Of a stretch of DNA of 5,303 bases, positions 1 through 5,303 are shown one piece after another. Each line of letters begins with the position of its first letter. Within the stretch, counting starts at the first letter, position 1. The stretch covers positions 1 through 5,303 of the forward strand of contig QIDN01000440.1 in NCBI GenBank assembly GCA_003229345.1, written 5' to 3'. The notes beneath the pieces are model-generated. The model was not told the origin of the DNA. It did not search any database and saw nothing but the letters and a program-made list of their open reading frames with translations. Source of the stretch: Nitrospirota bacterium (GTDB taxonomy: Bacteria; Nitrospinota; Nitrospinia; Nitrospinales; Nitrospinaceae). A program made the position numbers and the translations under genes.

Positions 1-24
1 TATCGGAGCCTGGAAAGATTTATA

Positions 25-438
25 ATGTCCACCATCACCTACAAAATTCTATTGGCGGATGACAACCCGATCAATCTGGACCTGACCACCCGCCTGCTGG
101 AAAAAAAAGGTCATGAGATCACCACCGCTGAAAATGGTAAGGAGGCTGTGGACCGTTTTCTGGAGAGCTCCTTTGATGTCATTCTCATGGACTTGGAAAT
201 GCCCATCATCAGCGGGATCGAAGCCGCCCGGCAAATAAGGGCTAAAGAGAAAGCCTCGTCAATTGATACGCCCGTATACACTCCCATCATTGCGATGACC
301 GCCCACGACGAAGAAACCGAAAGAACCGCCTGCCTCGTTGTTGGAATGGATGGCTTCATCAGCAAACCCATTGACATTAAAACCCTCAATCAAACCATCC
401 AGGAAATCATCGAAGGATCCAAACCCGGCCACGTCTAG
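25..438 (+). CDS. Response regulator receiver (REC) domain protein, CheY-like; possibly the C-terminus of a hybrid histidine kinase
   Basis: A 137-residue protein that is almost entirely one receiver domain, which accepts a phosphoryl group from a histidine kinase in the cytoplasm. Visible landmarks are the acidic pair D12-D13 for Mg2+ binding, the phospho-acceptor D56 in ILMDLEMP, the switch T92 in IAMTAH and K114 in the ISKP motif, so all catalytic residues are present. There is no DNA-binding or other output domain after it. The ATG at 25 has GGAAAG at 12-17 seven bases upstream, which supports a stand-alone protein. However, the same frame has no stop back to base 1 (it would read YRSLERFI before M1), and the sequence style (ADDNPIN, GMDGFISKP) is typical of C-terminal receiver domains of hybrid sensor kinases, so a larger gene entering from the left is possible. 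It converges on the phage tail block and is probably a flanking host gene; that last point is inference. Confidence 0.92.
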   Translation: MSTITYKILLADDNPINLDLTTRLLEKKGHEITTAENGKEAVDRFLESSFDVILMDLEMPIISGIEAARQIRAKEKASSIDTPVYTPIIAMTAHDEETERTACLVVGMDGFISKPIDIKTLNQTIQEIIEGSKPGHV

Positions 439-445
439 TTCCTCC

Positions 446-1624
446 TTATAGTTCCGCATCAGCAGTAATATGGCCGCCTACCCGCACATCGCTGGCGGAC
501 GTTAAACTGACCTCAATATTGGTTCCCATCTGACCCGTTCTCTGAGGGGTAGCCGTCTGGTCGGTATTGGATGCATCGGTCCATTTGCCGCTGGTTCCAT
601 TTAAAGAATATAAGTTAATATTTGGTGACATCCTCATCCGGGCCGGGAATGACCAACGCACCCGGATGGCATGGCCTCCACTGGTTAAACCGGAAGCGCC
701 GCCCTCCACATACCCGGCAGACGTAGCGGTGCCGGGATCGGTTTCGAAGTTATAGGTTTTACTGTAGTACCTCTGAGCCAGATCCAACTCCATTCCCATG
801 GGCCGGTAATGGAACGGCGTGGCCACCGAACCCTTTTCCAACTGAACATGGGCAAGGTCCAGGGTAAAAGTAGCAAAGGACCCAGCCTCCTGAAGCACGA
901 TCTCCACATAATCGTTGCCATTGGTGCCCACTGTTTTTCCGGCAAGAGATGGAATGCTGAATGGAAATTGATGCCGGCTCCACGTGGTGCCACAGTTAAA
1001 AGTTATGGGGCCAGTAACCACTGTGGAACTGGGCAAACCACCGGTGCCAAAATTCTGAGAAATAAAAAGATTAAAAGTCCTCGTCAAATCGCACTTGCCG
1101 TAAAAACTCCAGACCGCCATTGCGTCAGCAAGGGTCCTCACTCCTTCAATGCGCTGTCGAATCACCGTATTGGTAGAAGTCGCGGCGGCGGTCCGGTTAT
1201 GCCGCCAATAATATCGGGGTTCTCCGGGAACGGCGGTCTGGCCCAAAGCAAACGGCTGACGGCTGGTCGTCCCGGTTCCATCCCCATAGGCGTGTTGCCA
1301 ACGGTCGGCACCGTAAGCATTGTTCGAGGTAAAACTGGCCCCTCTCTGCCATAAACGGAAACCGCCATTAATGAGGTAATTCTTGAACCCGGCCCTGTCG
1401 ATGGGATTTTCATTCCCGGCAGAATCGAGGGAATAGGCTGCTCCGTCATCCTTGAAATACAGTTTATGCTTGCCCGATGCAGGGCTGGCGGGAGCAACAG
1501 ATTGTTCCGGCAGGGTGATCGACCCGTCCGTTTCCAGATCACCCTTGTACTTGATTGCCGAAGCTGGCAGAGGCACCAGGCCAATCAGCACAATCAAAAT
1601 TAATGATAAATAGGATTTCACCAT
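446..1624 (-). CDS. Phage tail fibre / receptor-binding protein paralogue 2, with N-terminal Sec signal peptide
   Basis: 392 residues. Residues 1-23 look like a cleavable Sec signal: K3, a hydrophobic core at 6-19 and ASA at 21-23. Residues 24-80 carry a segment common in phage tail proteins (ASGKHKLYFKDDG, then SAGNENPIDRAGF). Residues 82-109 have the NYLINGGFRLWQRG...ADRW signature, and 110-287 form a probable beta-rich carbohydrate-binding-like module ending in VQLEKGSVATPF..RP and AQRYY, a combination I know from tail-fibre and minor-tail proteins. Residues 288-392 are a separate tip domain ending in GHITADAEL. The ATG is preceded by AAAGGAG with a 5-base spacer, 12 bases after the stop of the upstream paralogue. 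It is the last gene of the minus-strand block and stops 7 bases from the response regulator. The likely role is binding of cell-surface glycan by the tail tip. The signal peptide is odd for a virion protein, and a secreted or domesticated role cannot be excluded. Confidence 0.82.
   Translation of the reverse strand: MVKSYLSLILIVLIGLVPLPASAIKYKGDLETDGSITLPEQSVAPASPASGKHKLYFKDDGAAYSLDSAGNENPIDRAGFKNYLINGGFRLWQRGASFTSNNAYGADRWQHAYGDGTGTTSRQPFALGQTAVPGEPRYYWRHNRTAAATSTNTVIRQRIEGVRTLADAMAVWSFYGKCDLTRTFNLFISQNFGTGGLPSSTVVTGPITFNCGTTWSRHQFPFSIPSLAGKTVGTNGNDYVEIVLQEAGSFATFTLDLAHVQLEKGSVATPFHYRPMGMELDLAQRYYSKTYNFETDPGTATSAGYVEGGASGLTSGGHAIRVRWSFPARMRMSPNINLYSLNGTSGKWTDASNTDQTATPQRTGQMGTNIEVSLTSASDVRVGGHITADAEL
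1332..1624 (-). repeat. Direct-repeat copy A: conserved 5' part of fibre paralogue 2
   Basis: This coding stretch repeats at 2541-2833 with a constant offset of 1209 bases and no indels that I can find. The best-conserved nucleotide blocks are around 1371-1420 and 1533-1555. It is a gene-duplication repeat, and the weaker protein-level match continues to about 764. Confidence 0.75.
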
Positions 1625-1629
1625 GGTTT

Positions 1630-1636
1630 CTCCTTT
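1630..1636 (-). promoter_or_regulatory. Ribosome binding site of fibre paralogue 2
   Basis: AAAGGAG follows directly on the TAA of paralogue 1 and stands five bases before the ATG at 1624. This fixes the start that includes the signal peptide. Confidence 0.75.
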
Positions 1637-2833
1637 TTATAATTCGGCATCGGCCGCCCAATGTCCCTGGGCCGCCATCCCCTGACCGGCGGTCGCTCCA
1701 ATCGCATCGATTTGCACCACTACGCCATTTTCATTCGCGTTATTCGTTGAAGGGATTCTCTCAGTCCAGGTGGATGCCCCTTCCCGGACGTTCCAATTGC
1801 CATCGTTGCTCATCCCCGCCGCCCGGTAATACGTCATGGCGGGAGTGGCTCGTTTTTTCGTCACAAACGGAATCCATCCGCGGCGCGCTGTGCTCGTAAT
1901 GGTCATAACGGGTAGGTAGGGTGGGTCGATGCGCCCCTCTCCCGGATTGGTGCCCAAAGGAAAACTCTTTTCAAAATACCGTTGAGCCAACACCAACTCC
2001 AAATTGAACGGACGCTGCTCAAAGTCTGTGGCGACGGAACCCCTTTCCAATTGAAACTGAGCCAATTCCAGCGTGAAAGTGGAAAAAGACCCGGCTTCTA
2101 AAATATGAACTTCAAGGTAATCATCGCCATTGGTCCCAATTGTCTTGCCAGTTATGGAGTTTGTATTGACCGTCACCGTGTACCGGGCCCAGACGGTTCC
2201 AATCGACCGATTACTGCTCACGACGGTGATGGGAGAACTGGGTGAACCGCCGGTTCCGAATATCTGAGCAATAGTAATATTAAATGTCTTGGTGGTATCG
2301 CACTTGGCCCAGAACGATAATGTGGCCGTCTGTCCAGCCAGCGTGCGCACCCCTTCGATACGGTGCCGGAGAACGCTCGAAGTACTGACTGCCGCACTGG
2401 TGACATTGATTCGCATAAAATATCTGGGCTCGCCAGGGACATCGGTCTGACCGAGGATGAACGCCTGGCGGCTGTAGGTTGCTCCCAATGTATTATGATT
2501 CTGCTTCCATCGGTCGGCAGTATAGACACCTGAAACGGTAAAGCTGGTCCCTCTCTGCCAGAGATCGAAATTCCCATTGATGAGGTAATTCTTGAACCCG
2601 GCTCTGTCGATGGGATTTTCATTCCCGGACGCATCGAGGGAATAAGCGGCGCCGTCGTCCTTGAAATACAACTTCCGTTTGCCCGATGATGGGTTGGTGG
2701 GCGTCGCACCTTGTTCGGGCAAAGTCAGCGATTCGTTCGCCTCCAGATCACCCTTGTACTTGATCGCCCCGGCTGGGGCCGACGAAAAGGCAATCAGTGC
2801 AATCAGCATTAACAAGATAAAACGTTTCAACAT
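1637..2833 (-). CDS. Phage tail fibre / receptor-binding protein paralogue 1, with N-terminal Sec signal peptide
   Basis: 398 residues with the same plan as the next gene downstream. There is a signal peptide at 1-23 (K3-R4, hydrophobic 5-16, AGA at 21-23), followed by the shared IKYKGDLE. Then come SSGKRKLYFKDDG, the NYLINGNFDLWQRG...YTADRW signature at 82-109, a beta-rich probable carbohydrate-binding module to about 287 with FQLERGSVATDF..RP, and a C-terminal tip domain ending in GHWAADAEL. By eye it aligns without gaps to its paralogue over residues 1-287, with about three-quarters identity at 24-99, and then diverges. C178 is conserved in both. The start is set by TAAGGAG, in which the ribosome site overlaps the stop of the 148-residue gene, five bases before ATG. 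The family assignment to tail receptor-binding proteins is by recognised motifs; the specific receptor is unknown. An extracellular lectin-like role is the alternative raised by the signal peptide. Confidence 0.82.
   Translation of the reverse strand: MLKRFILLMLIALIAFSSAPAGAIKYKGDLEANESLTLPEQGATPTNPSSGKRKLYFKDDGAAYSLDASGNENPIDRAGFKNYLINGNFDLWQRGTSFTVSGVYTADRWKQNHNTLGATYSRQAFILGQTDVPGEPRYFMRINVTSAAVSTSSVLRHRIEGVRTLAGQTATLSFWAKCDTTKTFNITIAQIFGTGGSPSSPITVVSSNRSIGTVWARYTVTVNTNSITGKTIGTNGDDYLEVHILEAGSFSTFTLELAQFQLERGSVATDFEQRPFNLELVLAQRYFEKSFPLGTNPGEGRIDPPYLPVMTITSTARRGWIPFVTKKRATPAMTYYRAAGMSNDGNWNVREGASTWTERIPSTNNANENGVVVQIDAIGATAGQGMAAQGHWAADAEL
2541..2833 (-). repeat. Direct-repeat copy B: conserved 5' part of fibre paralogue 1
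   Basis: This is the partner of 1332-1624 at an offset of 1209 bases, with matching blocks at about 2580-2629 and 2742-2764. The protein-level match extends to about 1973, beyond which the two genes diverge. Confidence 0.75.
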
Positions 2834-2838
2834 GGTCT

Positions 2839-2845
2839 CTCCTTA
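2839..2845 (-). promoter_or_regulatory. Ribosome binding site overlapping the upstream stop codon (TAAGGAG)
   Basis: The stop TAA of the 148-residue gene forms the first part of TAAGGAG, followed by a 5-base spacer and the ATG of fibre paralogue 1. The overlap implies coupled translation. Confidence 0.75.
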
Positions 2846-3289
2846 AGGCAAGGCTTGGATATGGTAGTGAACGAGAAGGGTAATTTCGGCACCGGGGTCG
2901 GTACTGCCCACGCTTTTCACCTTGATTCCAAACTCCTCCAGCGTGGTGTAACTCAACCCGGTGATTGCGGTATTTCCTTTTTTCAAGCCGTCGGCAATGC
3001 TGGCAACCTTGGTCTGCTCGATACCCCCTTTGGTGAAATCGATGCTAAACGCGGCTCCGGTTGGCGCTTCGCGGGCATGCATCGTGACTTCGGTGATGTC
3101 GACATCCTCATCGAAAAACAGACCGTCGAAAATCACTTCCTCATCTAGGGCCGCCCCGCCGAGGTGGATGGATAAATACTGAGCAGCGGCTTTGTCCAAC
3201 TGGTTGGCCCAGTTTTCGACATCGGTTTCCCAGGTCTTGTTCCCGGTGTCGGGTTGGGTGAGATTGAGTCGTGGTGTGAAAGTCGGCAT
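2843..3289 (-). CDS. Small phage tail/fibre-associated structural protein (148 aa)
   Basis: 148 residues with no signal peptide or membrane segment. The N-terminus (LNLTQPDTGNKTWETDVENW, residues 8-27) matches the LxLxxPxxGxxxW opening common at the start of phage tail-fibre and tail-tip proteins, and LDKAAAQ follows. From about residue 40 there is a predicted beta-rich domain with VTMHAREAPTGAAFSIDF, GIEQTK and FGIKVKSVGST..GAEITLLVHYHI, a segment I recognise from other tail structural proteins. The ATG at 3289 lies three bases past the stop of the preceding gene and has GAGG at 3300-3297 with a 7-base spacer. Its place between the hub-side genes and the two large fibre genes suggests a connector, trimer tip or accessory of the tail fibre. 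That role is inferred from position and motif style, and the exact function is unknown. Confidence 0.72.
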   Translation of the reverse strand: MPTFTPRLNLTQPDTGNKTWETDVENWANQLDKAAAQYLSIHLGGAALDEEVIFDGLFFDEDVDITEVTMHAREAPTGAAFSIDFTKGGIEQTKVASIADGLKKGNTAITGLSYTTLEEFGIKVKSVGSTDPGAEITLLVHYHIQALP

Positions 3290-3292
3290 GCA

Positions 3293-3646
3293 TTAACCTC
3301 GGGCGTAAGTGTGTTCGATAATGATCTTCAACGTATCGCTCGGGCCTTTGTTCTTGACGGGAAACACAATCCTCGAAAGCAGAACACCCGCCGATGCGGC
3401 ATTGAGCAAACCGACTTCGGTCAATGCGCCCGTCCCCACCCCGGCGGCGAAGTCCCCCACATACACTACCTTCTTGTCACTGCGCGTTTTCGAGGTCAGC
3501 ACCACCCGCGCGCTTTCCATTTGTAGAGCCGTCTGGCTCGCCGCCTCCGCGTTGGTTCCCGTGCCTACTGCCATGTGGCTCATGGTGGTCTGACTCTGCT
3601 CCGACATCTGGTCGGCCATATGTTGTAGTCCTGAATCGACGATCAT
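3293..3646 (-). CDS. Small phage tail protein (117 aa), apparently missing its usual N-terminal segment in this frame
   Basis: From the ATG at 3646 the protein is 117 residues (MIVDSGLQHMADQM). It carries MSHMAVGTGTNAEAA, ARVVLT, GDFAAGVGTGALTEVGLLNAAS and a C-terminal LSRIVFPVKNKGPSDTLKI strand. This is a beta-rich pattern I associate with small phage tail or tail-fibre proteins. I prefer the 3646 start because AAGGAG at 3660-3655 sits eight bases before it. A GTG at 3697 would give 134 residues but has only a weak upstream site. In relatives as I remember them, this domain is preceded in the same chain by a GxIxLxLxGxxGxIKE strand pair. Here that segment lies upstream in another frame (see the 3477-3752 entry), so this may be the second part of a frameshifted gene or a re-initiated shorter product. 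It ends immediately before the 148-residue gene, in the same operon. Confidence 0.72.
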   Translation of the reverse strand: MIVDSGLQHMADQMSEQSQTTMSHMAVGTGTNAEAASQTALQMESARVVLTSKTRSDKKVVYVGDFAAGVGTGALTEVGLLNAASAGVLLSRIVFPVKNKGPSDTLKIIIEHTYARG

Positions 3647-3752
3647 GGGATCGACTCCTTCTCGTAATAAAGGTGAACTGTTCTTTGATCTCGCCACCCG
3701 GCCCGTAAAGGGTCAGGGTGATTTTTTCTTCCTGCAAAATTCCATCCGGCAT
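3477..3752 (-). CDS. Coupled short ORF with the N-terminal segment of a small tail protein, out of frame with the next gene (likely frameshifted gene)
   Basis: The ATG at 3752-3750 shares its A with the TGA stop of the hub-like gene (TGATG), a classic translational coupling arrangement. The first 28 or so residues (MPDGILQEEKITLTLYGPGG, then EIKEQFTF) look like real protein and match the N-terminal strand pair that I associate with the tail-protein family of the next gene. After that the frame becomes an arginine-, glycine- and histidine-rich string (RRSRSHDRRF and on) that is simply the wrong-frame reading of the 3293-3646 gene, ending at 3477. The +1 frame relative to this one carries the proper continuation and is open after a TGA at 3715-3713. 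A one-base insertion, a two-base deletion, a sequencing error or +1 frameshifting anywhere between about 3712 and 3647 would explain it. The alternative is a genuine short peptide; I consider that less likely. Confidence 0.45.
   Translation of the reverse strand: MPDGILQEEKITLTLYGPGGEIKEQFTFITRRSRSHDRRFRTTTYGRPDVGAESDHHEPHGSRHGNQRGGGEPDGSTNGKRAGGADLENAQ
3655..3660 (-). promoter_or_regulatory. Strong ribosome binding site deciding the 3646 start
   Basis: AAGGAG (AGAAGGAG when extended to 3662) lies eight bases upstream of the ATG at 3646. It supports translation of the 117-residue tail protein from that ATG rather than from the GTG at 3697. In the overlapping upstream frame the same bases are read as the tandem rare arginine codons AGA-AGG. 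Confidence 0.7.
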
Positions 3753-5303
3753 CACAACGGCACCAGGCCACCCCACCCGCTGGTTCCCCAATCTTGAGAC
3801 CCCCAACCGTCCACTTCATCAATGAAACCGGCATCGGTAATCGCTACGGATTCGGGCAGGTCCAGTTCGAAGACCGCGAGGAAACTCAAAGCATCCGTGA
3901 CCGCCGCGGTCTCACTTAGCAATTCGCGTAAATGTTCAATGGGGAACAGACGAATCAGTAAATCCAATCCGTCCATGCGCCGCGCCTTGCCCGAGCCGGG
4001 AGTATGGGCGCCGGGCAACACGATGCCATGCAGTGCGCTCGATCCCGATATCAAGGGATGCGACACGGTGACGAAGTCTCCCCGCTCCAGTTCCAGTTGG
4101 TCGAGAAACACCGCGCATTCAATCAGCGTCTGCGGTGCTTTTAATTCCGCCAGATAGAACTGGGCAAGATCTGCCGCCATCACGGAATCGCGGCACCAGT
4201 CGAATAAAAATTCTTGCGGCCGTTCACGCTTGCTGAACAGCTTAATCTTGTCGCTATCCGATTCCACATGAAGATTCCGGTAGTGGTCTGTCACCCAATC
4301 GCGTTGGTACCTCAGCTCAATGTGGTTGACCACTCCGTCGGAGGGCGTCCGTTGAAATTGAATACGCCCGATACCTGATTCCGGATCAAGGCGCACCATA
4401 TTTTCGGTCAGGGCTTTCACTGCGTTGCCCACCGCAACCAACGACTGATTCATGGGACGAAACTGCAGGCGGGCTTTACCGACGGGATCCCAGAACAAAT
4501 GCGAACGGCTTTCCTTCATCCATTGCCGCCACAGCGTATCGAGTAATATTTTGCTCTGCACAATGCCCGCCAACTTGTAACCGCCGCTGATGACATTGTC
4601 GAACTCCGTTCCCGCCTGGTTAAATGAAACCTCGTCGATTGCAGAAGCCGTCAGAATCAGAAAATTCAGAATCGACCAGCGGAACACATGATCAGGACGT
4701 TCAATCACCGCATTCGGTGTTCCGGTAACCGTCCCTCCGCCATCATCTTTGACCCCCGCCACATCAGCGGTCACGTCATCGGTAGCTTCCAGCCGACGCC
4801 GCGCGTATTCAATTTCAAACGCGGTATGAATGATATAAACCGTCCGGCCATCCAGGGCTCCGGTGTACTCGATCTCAACAACCTTATCCTTGAACCAGCC
4901 CCAGTCGCGCGCCACCTGCGCGGTGATGTCATAAAAGTTGACAACCGTATTGGTACTTTTTTCGGTGATGCTGTCCAGCGGCGGGGCGGAGCTGTGTTGA
5001 ATAATGCCGCCGAGTTTTGTCGTGGATACTCCAGTATCGCGGGTTTCCACTTCTTCCGGAAGGTTGACCGCGCCCTCATAAGTGATGGTTCGGGTGACGT
5101 TGGAAATACGTTTCAGGGCGTGTGAAGTCGTAGCATCCGTGCGCACCCAGACTCGGGTCAGGTTTGTGTTGTTCACCACTCGGGTGGTGTAGACGCTTGC
5201 AAGGCCAACCAACGTATTTAAAAAAATTTCGTGCGAGGTGCTTCCGACATCAAGAAAGTTCCTGATCGCCGGGTTGGTGGTGGACCAGGTGCCGAACGAC
5301 TCA
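3752..5303 (-). CDS. Phage tail-tip / baseplate hub-like protein, partial (5' end beyond the right edge)
   Basis: At least 517 residues. A TTG at 5212 could be read as a start, but the frame stays open to base 5303 (it reads ESFGTWSTTN and on before it) and no ribosome site favours the TTG, so the true start lies outside. The middle contains beta-rich segments (VVEIEYTGALDGRTVYIIHT at about 4886-4827). A later part has AADLAQFYLAELKAPQ, then LDQLELERGDFVTVSHP near 4115-4055. The pattern of a helix, a strand run and xLxxGDxVxVxHP is characteristic of the hub domains of gpJ-like tail-tip and baseplate hub proteins. The C-terminus has a DAL-x-LDLPESVAITD stretch and ends in closely spaced GWG / DWG / GWGG motifs at about 3790-3760. 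The likely role is to cap the tail tube and anchor the fibre proteins encoded next. It is the most upstream gene visible and overlaps the next ATG by one base. The hub assignment rests on motif style and context, so it is moderate. Confidence 0.7.
   Translation of the reverse strand, partial: ESFGTWSTTNPAIRNFLDVGSTSHEIFLNTLVGLASVYTTRVVNNTNLTRVWVRTDATTSHALKRISNVTRTITYEGAVNLPEEVETRDTGVSTTKLGGIIQHSSAPPLDSITEKSTNTVVNFYDITAQVARDWGWFKDKVVEIEYTGALDGRTVYIIHTAFEIEYARRRLEATDDVTADVAGVKDDGGGTVTGTPNAVIERPDHVFRWSILNFLILTASAIDEVSFNQAGTEFDNVISGGYKLAGIVQSKILLDTLWRQWMKESRSHLFWDPVGKARLQFRPMNQSLVAVGNAVKALTENMVRLDPESGIGRIQFQRTPSDGVVNHIELRYQRDWVTDHYRNLHVESDSDKIKLFSKRERPQEFLFDWCRDSVMAADLAQFYLAELKAPQTLIECAVFLDQLELERGDFVTVSHPLISGSSALHGIVLPGAHTPGSGKARRMDGLDLLIRLFPIEHLRELLSETAAVTDALSFLAVFELDLPESVAITDAGFIDEVDGWGSQDWGTSGWGGLVPL

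Noticed and set aside
400..460. Bidirectional terminator or attachment site at the convergent junction
   Set aside because: I see only a short GGATCC palindrome and no stem with a T-run. No flanking direct repeat can be identified within the window.
446..760. Variable C-terminal tip as the target of a diversity-generating retroelement
   Set aside because: No template repeat or reverse transcriptase is visible, and the differences between the paralogues are spread over the tip rather than limited to a short adenine-biased block.
809..1354. A 181-codon plus-strand open frame opposite fibre paralogue 2
   Set aside because: It is antisense to a well-supported gene, has no ribosome site of note, and its composition (basic, proline- and serine-rich) is that of a shadow frame.
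3293..3697. GTG at 3697 as start of the 117-residue tail protein (134 aa)
   Set aside because: The extra 17 residues (MARSKNSSPLLREG...) overlap the coding part of the coupled upstream ORF in another frame and lack a good ribosome site. The ATG at 3646 has AAGGAG at ideal spacing.
4688..5125. A 145-codon plus-strand open frame opposite the hub-like gene
   Set aside because: The minus-strand frame has coherent tail-protein motifs and is open through the whole region. The plus frame shows no recognisable domain or start signal.
3752..5212. TTG at 5212 as the real start of the hub-like protein
   Set aside because: The frame continues without stop to the window edge and there is no ribosome site before the TTG, so the gene is treated as partial.

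Overview
The window holds the distal tail (host-recognition) end of a prophage or prophage-derived tail module on the minus strand. It meets a plus-strand two-component response-regulator gene tail to tail. The REC domain, Sec-type signal peptides, purine-rich Shine-Dalgarno sites and tight packing indicate a bacterial chromosome or its phage. The signal peptides and tailed-phage protein types fit a Gram-negative host, but nothing here fixes the genus.

Layout from left to right. At 25-438 (+) there is a CheY-like receiver domain. Its reading frame is also open to the left edge, so it may be the end of a larger hybrid kinase. Only 7 bases separate its stop from the stop of the minus-strand block. 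That block is transcribed right to left in this order: a large tail-tip/hub-like protein that runs off the right edge (5303-3752); a short coupled ORF carrying the usual N-terminal segment of a small tail protein (3752-3477); the rest of that protein in another frame with its own strong ribosome site (3646-3293); a 148-residue tail protein (3289-2843); and two tandem paralogous tail-fibre/receptor-binding proteins (2833-1637 and 1624-446). Gene gaps are 0-12 bases with ribosome sites in or over the preceding stop codons, so the block behaves as one operon.

Working together, the hub would form the tip of the tail tube, the two small proteins would be tip or fibre accessories, and the two paralogues would be alternative or co-assembled carbohydrate-binding receptor proteins. 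The oddest points are that both fibre paralogues start with convincing cleavable Sec signal peptides, which is unexpected for virion proteins assembled in the cytoplasm, and that the gene between hub and 148-residue protein looks split by a +1 frame change. No capsid, terminase, integrase, lysis, tRNA, CRISPR or insertion-sequence feature is visible. Every stretch over 300 bases is occupied by a gene.
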